Of a stretch of 46,430 nt of DNA, positions 32,586-41,294 are shown piece after piece. The DNA comes from Halalkalibacter okhensis. GTDB lineage: Bacteria > Bacillota > Bacilli > Bacillales > Bacillaceae_D. How positions within the stretch are numbered: position 1 is the stretch's first letter; every line of letters starts with the position of its first letter. The stretch covers positions 1 through 46,430 of the forward strand of contig NZ_JRJU01000031.1 of the NCBI RefSeq assembly GCF_000787375.1. The letters are read 5' to 3'. Position numbers and translations under genes: made by a program. The notes under the pieces were generated by a model. It saw nothing but the letters and a program-made list of their open reading frames with translations, had not been told where the DNA came from and ran no database searches.

Positions 32586-33428
32586 TTATCGGCGTAGTCC
32601 GTTTACTAACCCCGACATTTCATCTGCCATCGAAATAGAGCGCGCGTTGAATTGATAATGACGTTGTGCTTCAATGAGATCGTTCATTTCTTTGCTCAAG
32701 TCTACATTGGATCCTTCAAGAAATCCTTGGCTTACCATTTGGCCATTTCCTGCCACATCTTCACGGACATCATTAGCAGCAAGTCCTAGTGCTTGAAGAT
32801 CTGGAAAGCGGTACATATTGTCGCCAACAGCATCAAGCAGCTGTGGTTTTAATACATTCGTTAAACCAAGTTGTCCGGCGTTTTGTACGGTTCCATCCTG
32901 TAATGTCACAAGCAGCTGGCCTTCTCCTGATAAACTAATAGTTTGAAAGTTTCTAGGTAGATTGATGCGATTACCCGCTGCATTTAAAACAAAATCACCG
33001 TTTGATGTCACTAGTGCTAACGCTTGGGCATTATCTGGATCTTCCGATAAATAAAACGCTCCATCTCGAGTTAAACGCTCAACCGGCGCACCATTTTCCA
33101 TCGTTTGAATCCGGAAGAAATGATTTTTTTCTGTTAAAGCAAAATCAAGTTCTCGCTCGGTCTCTAAAAGCGCTCCGGCTTCGGTACGAACGGCCGTTTG
33201 AGCAATTTTAGCTCCTGTTCCAACACGTAAGCCATTTGGGGTAAGACGGCCCACTTCCATTTCCGCTCTTGATTGATTGTTCACTTGTTGATGAAGCAAA
33301 TCAGAAAACGTTGATTCACGGCGCTTATATCCTGTTGTATTTGTGTTTGCAATGTTGTGTGAAATCGTATCAAGCTTTCTTTGAATCTGCCCCATGCTTA
33401 CGGAAGCAGCAATCATCGATGTGTTCAT
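32586..33428 (-). CDS. flhP: Flagellar hook-basal body protein, FlgG/FlhP family
   Basis: Rod/hook-type structural protein exported by the flagellar secretion system. The 280-residue protein starts MNTSMIAASVSMGQIQRKLDTISHNIANTNTTGYKRRESTFSDLL. This is the conserved N-terminal flagellar rod motif (NIANxxTxGYK). It ends with the matching C-terminal motif SQGFLEGSNVDLSKEMNDLIEAQRHYQFNARSISMADEM. The middle contains ALTEKNHFFRI and RDGAFYLSEDP typical of FlgG-like proteins. The second ATG (33428) fits the GAGGG site better. It follows flhO, as in B. subtilis, where both form a pair next to mbl. Confidence 0.9.
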   Translation of the reverse strand: MNTSMIAASVSMGQIQRKLDTISHNIANTNTTGYKRRESTFSDLLHQQVNNQSRAEMEVGRLTPNGLRVGTGAKIAQTAVRTEAGALLETERELDFALTEKNHFFRIQTMENGAPVERLTRDGAFYLSEDPDNAQALALVTSNGDFVLNAAGNRINLPRNFQTISLSGEGQLLVTLQDGTVQNAGQLGLTNVLKPQLLDAVGDNMYRFPDLQALGLAANDVREDVAGNGQMVSQGFLEGSNVDLSKEMNDLIEAQRHYQFNARSISMADEMSGLVNGLRR

Positions 33429-33485
33429 CGTCATCCCTCTTCTATATATAATACGTGCTCAAACAGGAGCTATAACCGTAATGGT

Positions 33486-34305
33486 CTAGCCTATTTTCCC
33501 TATTTCATTTACTGCCTTATCCATGCTTTGATCATATGCTTGAAGGACTCGTTGGTTCGCTTCAAAGGACCGGTAGGCGTTCATCATCTCCGTCATCGTC
33601 TGTTGTGCATCCACATTTGAACGCTCTAGGAAGCCTTGTTGTAGTTGAAAACTAATTTCTCCGTTTCCAATCGCTGTTGGCAATTCACCCTCGCCTTCAA
33701 AACGAAGGAGACCATCTCCCTCTTTCACAAGCTGCATTGGGTCTTCTGAATAGACAATATTTAACTGGGCGACTTGTGCTCCAGCTTGATTAAAAACAAC
33801 ACCCGTCTCGTTCACTCGAAATTCCTCGTTGCCAACTTCAATCGGCTCTCCATTTGTATCTAACACATAATGGCCAGCAGGTGACGTTAAGAAGCCTGCT
33901 CCATCAACGGTAAAATTGCCATTTCGAGCATAACGAACATCGCCATTTTCATTTTGCATCATGTAAAAAAGAGCACCTGGTCGACCGGACTCTGTCTCAG
34001 GCAGGACGCCTTGTAACAAGGCAACATCCGTATTGTTTCCTGTTTCCATCAGATCCCCTTGGCGGAAATTCGGCATGCGTTCCTGTAGGTACACCCCTGT
34101 TGTTAACTCACCAATCGTCTGTGCTGGTCCCCTGTGTGCCTTGTGTGTTCATTGCTTTAACAAGCATATTAGGAAACGCCCTAAGTGAGGCTTGATCTGC
34201 TTTGAACCCCGGTGTATTCGCATTGGCTAAGTTATTTGTCAACATTTCTTGGCGCTGCTGTTGGGCAATCATCCCTGCTGCAGCCCCGTACATTCCACGA
34301 AGCAT
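33486..34305 (-). pseudogene. flhO: Flagellar hook-basal body protein, FlhO family, with +1 frameshift
   Basis: N-terminal frame (34108-34305) reads MLRGMYGAAAGMIAQQQRQEMLTNNLANANTPGFKADQASLRAFPNMLVKAMNTQGTQG and then stops shortly after. The next frame continues PAQTIGELTTGVYLQERMPNFRQGDLMETG through RYARNGNFTVDGAGFLTSPAG to the C-terminal LERSNVDAQQTMTEMMNAYRSFEANQRVLQAYDQSMDKAVNEIGK. Removing one base from the four-C run at 34129-34132 (GGGG on the coding strand) restores a single ~272-residue FlhO that aligns with B. subtilis FlhO, which has GVYMQE in the same place. So the lesion is a homopolymer insertion, a real mutation or a sequencing error. As written, the product lacks the C-terminal rod motif. 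Confidence 0.88.
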
Positions 34306-34325
34306 GCTCGTTCCTCCTGTTACTT

Positions 34326-35348
34326 TTATCTTAAGCTTGTCCGCTTAAATACGTACTTTTTACTAGACATACGGTCTAGGTTTTCTAAAATAATGCCTGT
34401 TCCTTTTGCCACACAATGCATTGGCTCATCTGCTACGAGTACCGGAACCTTGAGCTCCTCTGCAAGCAGTTGGTCGATGCCGTGCAATAAGGCTCCTCCA
34501 CCTGTTAAAATGACGCCGCGATCAATAATATCGGCTGAAAGCTCTGGAGGTGTTTGTTCTAACACTTGTTTTGAAGCATGGACTATGTATGAAACAGATT
34601 CCATTAACGCTTCTTCAATCTCTTTAGAGTGTACCGTAATTGTTCTCGGAAGTCCACTTACCATATCACGTCCGCGAATGTCAATTTCTTCTTGTCGTGC
34701 ACCTGGAAATACTGTTGCAACTTGGACTTTGATGTTCTCGGCTGTTCGCTCACCAATTAAGAGTTTATACTTCTTCTTTATATATGCCAGAATGTCTGAG
34801 TCAAAGCGATCGCCAGCTACTTTTATGGAAGAGGCGGTGACGATATCACCCATAGAAAGAACAGCAACATCTGTTGTTCCACCGCCTATGTCAACGACCA
34901 TGTTCCCGCTTGGTTGGAAAATATCCATCCCTGCTCCAATTGCGGCAACCTTTGGTTCTTCTTCCAAATACACATTTTTCCCACCGCTTTTCTCTGCTGC
35001 TTCACGGATTGCTTTTTGCTCAACTGATGTAATGTTCGTTGGGCAGCAAATCAGAATTCTAGGCTTTGAGAAAAGACTTTTGACGTTAATCTTACTTAAA
35101 AAGTGCTTAAGCATGGATTCTGTCATTTCAAAGTTTGCAATGACACCGTCTTTCATTGGGCGTAGGGCAACAATATTTCCTGGTGTACGCCCGACCATGC
35201 GGAACGCTTCCTCCCCTACTGCAAGTACTCGATTGGTTGTTGTTTCAACCGCAACCACAGACGGTTCATTTAGGACAATTCCACTACCTTTTACATAAAT
35301 GAGGACATTTGCAGTACCTAGATCAATTCCAATATCGCGACCAAACAT
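34326..35348 (-). CDS. mbl: MreB-like rod-shape protein Mbl
   Basis: Bacterial actin that organises the elongation peptidoglycan machinery along the cylindrical membrane. The 340 residues comprise the five actin signature parts: phosphate 1 DIGIDLGTANVLIYVKGSGIVLNEPSVVAV, connect 1 VYLEEEPKVAAIGAG, phosphate 2 MVVDIGGGTTDVAVLSMGDIV, adenosine RGVILTGGGALLHGIDQLL and connect 2 CVAKGTGIILENLD. Sequence and the neighbours spoIIID upstream and flhO/flhP downstream identify it as Mbl rather than MreB or MreBH. The gene lies 21 bp before flhO with a short AT-rich upstream gap after spoIIID. Confidence 0.95.
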   Translation of the reverse strand: MFGRDIGIDLGTANVLIYVKGSGIVLNEPSVVAVETTTNRVLAVGEEAFRMVGRTPGNIVALRPMKDGVIANFEMTESMLKHFLSKINVKSLFSKPRILICCPTNITSVEQKAIREAAEKSGGKNVYLEEEPKVAAIGAGMDIFQPSGNMVVDIGGGTTDVAVLSMGDIVTASSIKVAGDRFDSDILAYIKKKYKLLIGERTAENIKVQVATVFPGARQEEIDIRGRDMVSGLPRTITVHSKEIEEALMESVSYIVHASKQVLEQTPPELSADIIDRGVILTGGGALLHGIDQLLAEELKVPVLVADEPMHCVAKGTGIILENLDRMSSKKYVFKRTSLR

Positions 35349-35475
35349 GATTCTTTTTCCTCCCTGTTATCCGATCATAATCGTATTAAGTATTACGATT
35401 TACCTAATTTTCTATTTTATCACAGAATGTTCTAACAGGGATCATTTTTTTAAAAAAAGTTACATGATTTGACAA

Positions 35476-35760
35476 TTAGTTTCGTGCTTTGACAATTGGT
35501 TCTGTCGATTCTTCTGATTTTCTGTATTTTACTTTAGTCGCTTCTCCTCCGCGCAGGTGACGGATGGACTTGTGATATTCCAGAATTTCCTTCACTTCGT
35601 TTGCAAGCTCTGGATTGATTTCTGGCAGTCTTTCTGTGAGGTCTTTGTGTACGGTACTCTTTGAGACTCCGAATTCCTTTGCGATTGTTCTCACCGTTTT
35701 CTTTGTCTCAACAACATACCTACCAATCTTGATAGTTCGCTCTTTGATGTAATCGTGCAC
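35476..35760 (-). CDS. spoIIID: Sporulation transcriptional regulator SpoIIID
   Basis: Mother-cell DNA-binding protein that switches gene expression from sigma-E to sigma-K programmes. The 94-residue protein is almost identical in pattern to B. subtilis SpoIIID: MHDYIKERTIKIGRYVVETKKTVRTIAKEFGVSKSTVHKDLTERLPEINPELANEVKEILEYHKSIRHLRGGEATKVKYRK. The helix-turn-helix spans about residues 22-45 and the basic C-terminal helix follows. The start is GTG (35758-35760), as in B. subtilis, behind GGAGG at eight bases. It lies directly upstream of mbl. The 95-bp region above it has no clear sigma-A promoter, and sigma-E control is expected. Confidence 0.96.
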   Translation of the reverse strand: MHDYIKERTIKIGRYVVETKKTVRTIAKEFGVSKSTVHKDLTERLPEINPELANEVKEILEYHKSIRHLRGGEATKVKYRKSEESTEPIVKARN

Positions 35761-35855
35761 ACGACTCGCCTCCTAATTCTGTGTTGGTGATTGGTACAGT
35801 TTATTAGGGGGAGTCACCAGATATACCACATTCTTGTAAGGACATGCTTGACTTT

Positions 35856-36527
35856 TCAGAATTGTATGTTCCTTTTAGACATGTCACTAATCGCCAAAAG
35901 GTCGGCAAATGTACGTTTACCACGGTTTTCGAGGTGATATAAAAGCTCACAAAAAAGGTGTGCCGTTGTCAGTGCATCGCCTAAAGCCTCGTGGCGATTA
36001 TAGATTCGTGTGCCAAATTGACTAGCGTATATTTCTAAATCAAGCATGTGTTTAGATGGGCTTATATAGCCAATCAGATCAAGTGTATCGATGGTTGTAG
36101 GCATATCTATACGGTACTGATGCCGTTGCAATTCTTTTTTTATAACAAGCAAGTCAAAGCTCACATAATGACCGACCCAAATCGTGCTGTTTGCTTTTTC
36201 ATTATAGTGAAGGTAGGCCTCTATCGCTTCAAGCGAGTTCGGTGCATGTTCGATCGTTTCCATGGAAATACCGGTGAGCTCGGTAATTTCTGGTGGGATG
36301 CTACGCTCTGGATTCACATGCATATGGAAGGTTTCTGTTTCTAGGACCCTGTTTCCCTTCACATGGACTGCTCCGATTTCAATGAGCCGATCGTGCCTCC
36401 CCACCGCAAAACCTGTCGTTTCGGTGTCGAAAACCGTAAAGGTGATGTCAGAGATCGGCGTATTAAGCGGGGTTTCCGCACGTGCAATAGACTGTCCCGC
36501 TGGTAAAACCGGCTTTTTCCAAAACAT
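35856..36527 (-). CDS. DEDDh 3'-5' exonuclease (DnaQ/PolC-epsilon-like)
   Basis: The ~223-residue protein carries the three exonuclease motifs: ExoI FTVFDTETTGFAVGRHDRLIEIGAV (Asp, Glu), ExoII VGHYVSFDLLVIKKEL (Asp) and ExoIII YNRHEALGDALTTAHLFCELL (His, Asp), so it is a DEDDh enzyme acting on RNA or DNA 3' ends. The ATG at 36527 gives MFWKKPVLPAG. The frame extends further but passes through an 11-bp tandem repeat and lacks a site. It follows the DUF294 gene in the same direction; this pairing with CBS/DUF294 proteins and sodium symporters is widespread in bacteria, e.g. beside actP. Its link to transport regulation is unexplained. Confidence 0.88.
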   Translation of the reverse strand: MFWKKPVLPAGQSIARAETPLNTPISDITFTVFDTETTGFAVGRHDRLIEIGAVHVKGNRVLETETFHMHVNPERSIPPEITELTGISMETIEHAPNSLEAIEAYLHYNEKANSTIWVGHYVSFDLLVIKKELQRHQYRIDMPTTIDTLDLIGYISPSKHMLDLEIYASQFGTRIYNRHEALGDALTTAHLFCELLYHLENRGKRTFADLLAISDMSKRNIQF

Positions 36528-36579
36528 CGTTCTGATGCACCACCTTTGCTTTATTAGTAGGCAAAATGAGCAGATGAGG

Positions 36580-36619
36580 GGCGTTGTTTTGGCGTTGTTT
36601 TGGCGTTGTTTTGGCGTTT
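36580..36619. repeat. 11-bp tandem repeat upstream of exonuclease gene
   Basis: GGCGTTGTTTT occurs three times head to tail (36580, 36591, 36602), followed by a partial GGCGTTT. It is 53 bp before the predicted exonuclease start, between it and the DUF294 gene. Confidence 0.85.
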
Positions 36620-36699
36620 CGCCGATATATTGAGATTTTCGCACATTAAACCCACCCACGGTCACCTGCCCCCCTCGATCCTCGGGGCCTTCACCCTCC

Positions 36700-38604
36700 T
36701 TAATGCATTCCGACTACTTGATTTTGTAGGGACCGAATGGTTTTTAGCGCTAATAATAGCTCTTCTTTATCTTTCGTCCGTAACTGATTGAAATCTACTA
36801 AACTACCACTTTGTTCGCCCTTGCGATAGGCTTCCCACCCACGCTCCACTCGAATCCGGAGCACCACTTCATAGGCAAAGCGCAGCTCATCCGCTGTGTT
36901 TTCAGAGAATATCTTTTTCTTCACGAGCCACTCTAGTTGCTCTAGCGGACTTCCTCCTCCAACGAGACCCTTTCTCGCACAAAGCAGCTGCAGGCAGTGG
37001 TGAAACGGAAAGAGAGCCTGCTTTTTCAAGTCGACTGACTCGCGCTTCATTCGAAATAACGCGCGTATCGGATGGTCAAACGTCGGCACAGGTTGCTCTT
37101 TCTCAAGCTCAGCCATCCTAAATAAGAAGATACGAGAACGTTCAAGCTGCTCTGTCACGCTCACGACAAATTGATCGTGCAATGCTTCATCGCCGTACAC
37201 AAACCGGAACGCCAAAAAGTTATGAGCGAGCAAAATGTTTTCATTTGTCGCTCGGACACCCCAGCTGCGCAATCGCTCTTTCCAAGCCGACAAAGTCCCG
37301 CGCCACTGCGACTCACTCGCCATCATGAGGCCTTTGCACCGCTTATAGCCAGCCGCTTCCAAACAGCGAACGATCTCCGCACCCAATGTTTCAAAATAGG
37401 CTTCCACCATTGCCAAATCGCCACCATCTGCATACACAAGAAAATGATCTTGATCTGTAAGCATAAATTGCTCCTTCCGACCACCACTTCCCATCATGTA
37501 CCAAGCGAACGCAACTGGCGGCTGGCCGACCTCTTTTACAGCTAGATCAATCGCATGCCTGACGAAGCGATCATAGAGCTTTGTCATCACTTCAAGAGTA
37601 TGAACCGTTGGGATTCCGTCTTGAATCAAGTGGCCTAACACATCATAAAAGGCGGGTTTCAACTCATGTAGAGTCTCCACTGTTGATTCTTCCACGGTTT
37701 GCAGCAACTCGATTGTTCCTCGGTTTTTCTTCCTCAGCAAATCCGATAATGTCACCATTCCAATAACCCGTCCGCCATCCATCACCGGTAAATGCTTAAT
37801 GCCATTCATCAGAAAACTCGACATCGCTTCGTAGTAATAGGCGTCGCGGGCAATGATAAAAGGATGTGGTGTCATAATTTCACGCGCGACGGTCCCTGCA
37901 CCGAGTCCTCTAGCTACGACACGCTGGACTAGATCTTTCTCTGTCACAATGCCAATTAATTGGTCGCTATCATTTAACACAACAACCGAGCTCGTGGAGT
38001 GCTCCACCATCTTCCCAGCAATGTCCTGAACATCATCATCCATATCAGCGACAACAACAGGCTCATTCATGACATCATGAATCAGGCGAATAAATGGTTC
38101 GCTCTCCCCCCATTTGTTTGCTAGTTGTACTTGCTCAGCTAAAGAGCCGTAAATATCACGTAACCGAATCGTCGCTTGCTGCAGGGCAAAATCTCTCACA
38201 ATCGGGTCGTCAAAGCGCGCTTTTACAACAGCACTTGGGATATGAAGACAGACTGTTTCACAGACGGCAGCAACTTCAACCTCATAACGCGTTGGATCTT
38301 CTGTCTTTCCATCTAAAAAATCAGCTAAGCTTGAAAAGCCAATCATGTCGTCTTGCTCGAGTACCTCCAGGACCTCCTTCTGGTGGTACTTCCCGTGCTC
38401 TTGTGCAACAAAAACTTCTGCCACCCCTTGTAGGATAAGCAGAAGTCCTTCTCTTGGTGCCTTTTTGTATAGCACCTTGTCGCCTTTTTGATAGGATCTA
38501 AGGGCGCATGCACCCAAGCATTCAGCAAACTCATGATCACTGAGTCCTTTGAAAATGGGGTGCTTTCGAATGCGCTCATGAAATTTATTTTCCAGCGCCC
38601 TCAT
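36700..38604 (-). CDS. cNMP-binding/CBS/DUF294 nucleotidyltransferase-like regulator
   Basis: The 634-residue cytosolic protein has, in order, a cyclic-nucleotide-binding-like domain (about 10-130, LRSYQKGDKVLYKKAPREGLLLILQGVAEVFV), two CBS domains (about 180-300, VVLNDSDQLIGIVTEKDLVQRVV and MDGGRVIGMVTLSDLL), a DUF294 putative nucleotidyltransferase (about 330-460) and DUF294_C. The nucleotidyltransferase core is MGSGGRKEQFMLTDQDHFLVYA, with the GSxGRxEQ...TDQD pattern complete. The ATG at 38604 overlaps the symporter gene by 20 bp and has GAGAGG nine bases upstream, so translation is coupled. Such proteins are thought to regulate the adjacent sodium:solute symporter. An adenylyl- or uridylyl-transfer role is inferred from family and not shown. 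Confidence 0.88.
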   Translation of the reverse strand: MRALENKFHERIRKHPIFKGLSDHEFAECLGACALRSYQKGDKVLYKKAPREGLLLILQGVAEVFVAQEHGKYHQKEVLEVLEQDDMIGFSSLADFLDGKTEDPTRYEVEVAAVCETVCLHIPSAVVKARFDDPIVRDFALQQATIRLRDIYGSLAEQVQLANKWGESEPFIRLIHDVMNEPVVVADMDDDVQDIAGKMVEHSTSSVVVLNDSDQLIGIVTEKDLVQRVVARGLGAGTVAREIMTPHPFIIARDAYYYEAMSSFLMNGIKHLPVMDGGRVIGMVTLSDLLRKKNRGTIELLQTVEESTVETLHELKPAFYDVLGHLIQDGIPTVHTLEVMTKLYDRFVRHAIDLAVKEVGQPPVAFAWYMMGSGGRKEQFMLTDQDHFLVYADGGDLAMVEAYFETLGAEIVRCLEAAGYKRCKGLMMASESQWRGTLSAWKERLRSWGVRATNENILLAHNFLAFRFVYGDEALHDQFVVSVTEQLERSRIFLFRMAELEKEQPVPTFDHPIRALFRMKRESVDLKKQALFPFHHCLQLLCARKGLVGGGSPLEQLEWLVKKKIFSENTADELRFAYEVVLRIRVERGWEAYRKGEQSGSLVDFNQLRTKDKEELLLALKTIRSLQNQVVGMH

Positions 38605-40246
38605 CCATCCATACCTCTCCGTCACGGTACGTCATTTGTTCTGGATAACGGAGGTCAACAACTTCATCTTGAAGTTTTTGCGATGGTGCGGCTGTCATTT
38701 TTGAAACAAGAATTGTAACGAGTAAGTTAATCGGAACCCCAATTAAACCAGCCCCTGTATCTTGAATACCAAATAGCGTAATGCCTTCACGTGCTAAGAA
38801 GATATATGTCAGTGTAACCGTTAATCCTGTTAACATCCCGGCAATGGCACCTTGTTTGTTACAACGCTTCCACCACACACCAAGAAGCAAGACGGGGAAG
38901 AACGTTCCACCAGCAAGACCAAACGCCCATGCCACAATCTGCGTAATAACACCTGGAGGATTTAAGGCTACAATCCCAGCTACGATTGTTGCAAGAACAA
39001 TTGCCCAACGACCTGCAGCTAAACGCTTTTTATCACTTGCATCTGGTTTTAATAAACGATAGTAAATATCATGAGCAAACGAAGACGAAATTGTAATTAA
39101 AAGACCACCGGCTGTTGAAAGCGCGGCTGCCATTGCTCCGGCTGCCACTAACCCGATGACAAACACGCCAATATTGGCAATCTCAGGTGTCGCCATAACA
39201 ACGATATCATTGGAGATGATAATTTCCTGCCATTGCAAAATGCCATCACCATTCGTATCAGCAAGCTGTAACAAACCTGTGTTAACCCATGTTTCTGTCC
39301 ATGCTGGTAATTGATCAAGTGGTTGACCTGCAACACGCGTCATTAAAATAAAGCGCGAGAATGCTGCATAAGCAGGAGCTGATAAGTATAAAAGCGCGAT
39401 GAAAACTAACGCCCACGCACCGCTCCAACGCGCTGCTTTCATTGTTGTTACTGTATAGAAACGAACGATTACGTGAGGAAGAGCAGCTGTACCAACCATT
39501 AATGTAAACATAAGGGCAATAAACTGAGATTTATCACTTTCTGCAAATGGAGCAAAATACTCCGAAATCCCGAGCTCACGATCCAGCTCGCCTAGCTGTG
39601 TCACGATGTTTCCATACGTTAGCCATGGCAACGGATTGTTTGTTACCTGAAGTGACATGAAGACAATTGGAATAATATAGGCGATAATTAAGATCATGTA
39701 CTGAGCAACCTGCGTCCACGTGATCCCTTTCATCCCACCAAGTGTCGCGTAAATTGCAATAACAACAACCCCGATCATGGTACCGTACATCGCCGGAATG
39801 TTAAGGATGCGTCCAATTACCACCCCGGAGCCTGCAAGCTGACCAATAATGTACGTAAAACTAATGATAATCGTTGCAATCGCCGCAATCAGTCGTGCAG
39901 CGTTACTATCAAAGCGGTCACCGATAAATTCAGGAACCGTGTAACGTCCATATTTTCTAAGCTGTGGTGCTAGTAAGAATGTTAGGAATAAGTACCCTCC
40001 AGTCCAACCCATTATGTAGGCTAAACCATCATACCCAAGAATCATGACTGTCCCAGCCATACCAATAAAAGAGGCTGCACTCATCCAGTCTCCACCGATT
40101 GCCATCCCGTTCCAGAAAGGTGGAACACCGCGGCTTGCTACGTAAAAGTCAGAGGTTGCTCGTGCTCTGTTGTAGACAGAGATCCCAATATAAAGTCCAA
40201 ATGTAGCCAAAATGAGTAGTAATGACACAATTGTTTGCTGATCCAT
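38585..40246 (-). CDS. Sodium:solute symporter, VC_2705-type large subunit with EF-hand-like loop
   Basis: Sodium-coupled uptake of an organic substrate, acetate-like by relation to ActP. The 553-residue protein has thirteen or so helices with the SSS signatures GGDWMSAASFIGMAGTVMILGYDGLAYIMGWTGGYL, GRYTVPEFIGDRFD and GGMKGITWTQVAQYMILIIAY. An extracellular or loop insertion at residues 330-341, DTNGDGILQWQE, fits the calcium-binding EF-hand loop at positions 1, 3, 5, 9 and 12. GGGGGA precedes the ATG. It is paired with a DUF4212 small subunit 43 bp upstream, the usual two-subunit arrangement of this subfamily, and with a DUF294 regulator downstream. The substrate is not determined. Confidence 0.9.
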   Translation of the reverse strand: MDQQTIVSLLLILATFGLYIGISVYNRARATSDFYVASRGVPPFWNGMAIGGDWMSAASFIGMAGTVMILGYDGLAYIMGWTGGYLFLTFLLAPQLRKYGRYTVPEFIGDRFDSNAARLIAAIATIIISFTYIIGQLAGSGVVIGRILNIPAMYGTMIGVVVIAIYATLGGMKGITWTQVAQYMILIIAYIIPIVFMSLQVTNNPLPWLTYGNIVTQLGELDRELGISEYFAPFAESDKSQFIALMFTLMVGTAALPHVIVRFYTVTTMKAARWSGAWALVFIALLYLSAPAYAAFSRFILMTRVAGQPLDQLPAWTETWVNTGLLQLADTNGDGILQWQEIIISNDIVVMATPEIANIGVFVIGLVAAGAMAAALSTAGGLLITISSSFAHDIYYRLLKPDASDKKRLAAGRWAIVLATIVAGIVALNPPGVITQIVAWAFGLAGGTFFPVLLLGVWWKRCNKQGAIAGMLTGLTVTLTYIFLAREGITLFGIQDTGAGLIGVPINLLVTILVSKMTAAPSQKLQDEVVDLRYPEQMTYRDGEVWMDEGAGK

Positions 40247-40289
40247 TTATTTATTCCCCCCTGCAGGTTCTCTTTTTTCCGGACAAAAC

Positions 40290-40592
40290 CTAGTGATCTA
40301 ACACCTTACCAGAGCTAACTCGCGTATTATGTTCCTCGTCAATCCCAAATTTCTTATCAATTTGATCACTTATGATAGCGTTTCCAAAAAGCAAGATAAC
40401 GAATGTGACCACAGCTCCTTGTGCCCCCATATAATAATGGGCTGGCATTCCCATAATCGTAAATGTAGCGAAGTTTTCAGCAAAAGCCACCACACCAAAC
40501 GAAACAAGTCCACCGATGATTAAGCAAATGACGACAAGCCACGTACGCGCATAAAAATAAGAGTCCGCTACTTTTTTGTCAATTTTCTTCAC
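40290..40592 (-). CDS. DUF4212 small subunit of sodium:solute symporter
   Basis: The 100-residue protein has two transmembrane helices: about residues 16-40 (TWLVVICLIIGGLVSFGVVAFAENF) and 56-77. The DUF4212 motif MGAQGAVVTFVILLFGNAIISDQIDKKFGIDEE replaces the more usual FWFAQQGSIYVFVILIF. It is a dedicated partner of the large symporter subunit next to it. The start is GTG, with GAGGAGG eight bases upstream. The two genes surely form one transcript with the DUF294 and exonuclease genes. Confidence 0.85.
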   Translation of the reverse strand: MKKIDKKVADSYFYARTWLVVICLIIGGLVSFGVVAFAENFATFTIMGMPAHYYMGAQGAVVTFVILLFGNAIISDQIDKKFGIDEEHNTRVSSGKVLDH

Positions 40593-40681
40593 AACTCATT
40601 CCTCCTCTTTTTTGATAAAATTTTCAATAAGCATAACAAGTTAAGCTACTTCATCCCTCCTTTACAGAGTAAACTAGCTTG

Positions 40682-40969
40682 TTATATTGCTCTTAGATGT
40701 CGTTGGATTTTATGACAGGACTTACAGCGTCTGAGAGGTTTTTGCTTTTTTGAAATGTACATGTTGATGATGGTTACTATCGGCACAAAAAGAAAGAAAA
40801 TCGGATGAATCATGAAGGATAACAGTAGAGCAACCATCCACGGAAGCACACTTAGGATTAGGACATACCTTGAGTTAGGCATATCGATTAGTTCACCCCG
40901 TTTACACCGGGCACATACTGAATGGTCGGTCTGAATTAGACGTAGATGTCTCCTAGTATTCTTTTTCAC
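40682..40969 (-). CDS. Membrane protein with two CxxC pairs (zinc-ribbon-like)
   Basis: The 95-residue protein has CARC near residue 19, two hydrophobic segments (about residues 33-50 and 52-68, ILSVLPWMVALLLSFMIHPIFFLFVPIVTIINMYI) and CKSC near residue 84. The two Cys pairs lie on opposite sides of a transmembrane hairpin and so on the same face of the membrane; they could join to bind one zinc ion. It starts with GTG, with GAGGTAAT upstream, one base after the preceding small gene, suggesting translational coupling. I do not recognise the family. The inverted repeat ATAACAAG...CTTGTTAT near its stop may be a terminator. Confidence 0.6.
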   Translation of the reverse strand: MKKNTRRHLRLIQTDHSVCARCKRGELIDMPNSRYVLILSVLPWMVALLLSFMIHPIFFLFVPIVTIINMYISKKQKPLRRCKSCHKIQRHLRAI

Positions 40970-40970
40970 A

Positions 40971-41147
40971 TTACCTCAACCCCATAATAAATCGTATGGT
41001 TTCAAAGAAGCCTAGTGGTACCATGGCAATTTGAACAATCAAGTAGATGAAGATAGATACAAAGGGGACAGACAACAATAATGGCTTTTTTAAGCGAAAG
41101 GTAAAAATAATTGATAACAGCAAAATAATTAAGAAGACATACAACAT
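40971..41147 (-). CDS. Small two-helix membrane protein, 58 residues
   Basis: The sequence MLYVFLIILLLSIIFTFRLKKPLLLSVPFVSIFIYLIVQIAMVPLGFFETIRFIMGLR has two transmembrane helices split by RLKK, in hairpin topology. GGAGGG lies six bases before the ATG at 41147; an upstream in-frame start has none. Its stop is one base from the next gene start, so the two form a bicistronic unit. No domain is recognised. It lies between the spoIIQ terminator and the symporter cluster, so it is not obviously tied to sporulation. Confidence 0.6.
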   Translation of the reverse strand: MLYVFLIILLLSIIFTFRLKKPLLLSVPFVSIFIYLIVQIAMVPLGFFETIRFIMGLR

Positions 41148-41294
41148 TTTGATCCCTCCAATACTCATTTTTGTAAGCGTTATCATTATTGTTCTTTAAA
41201 AAAGTGAGCTGTTACAGTGAAATGACAAAACCAACTCACTGTTCTATATCACATTATTTCAAAATTTCAGACTAATGTCAAATGTTTCTGTACG

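Noticed and set aside
34249-35298. Long plus-strand frame (349 codons)
   Set aside because: Exact antisense shadow of mbl, rich in Ser/Thr, with no ribosome site.
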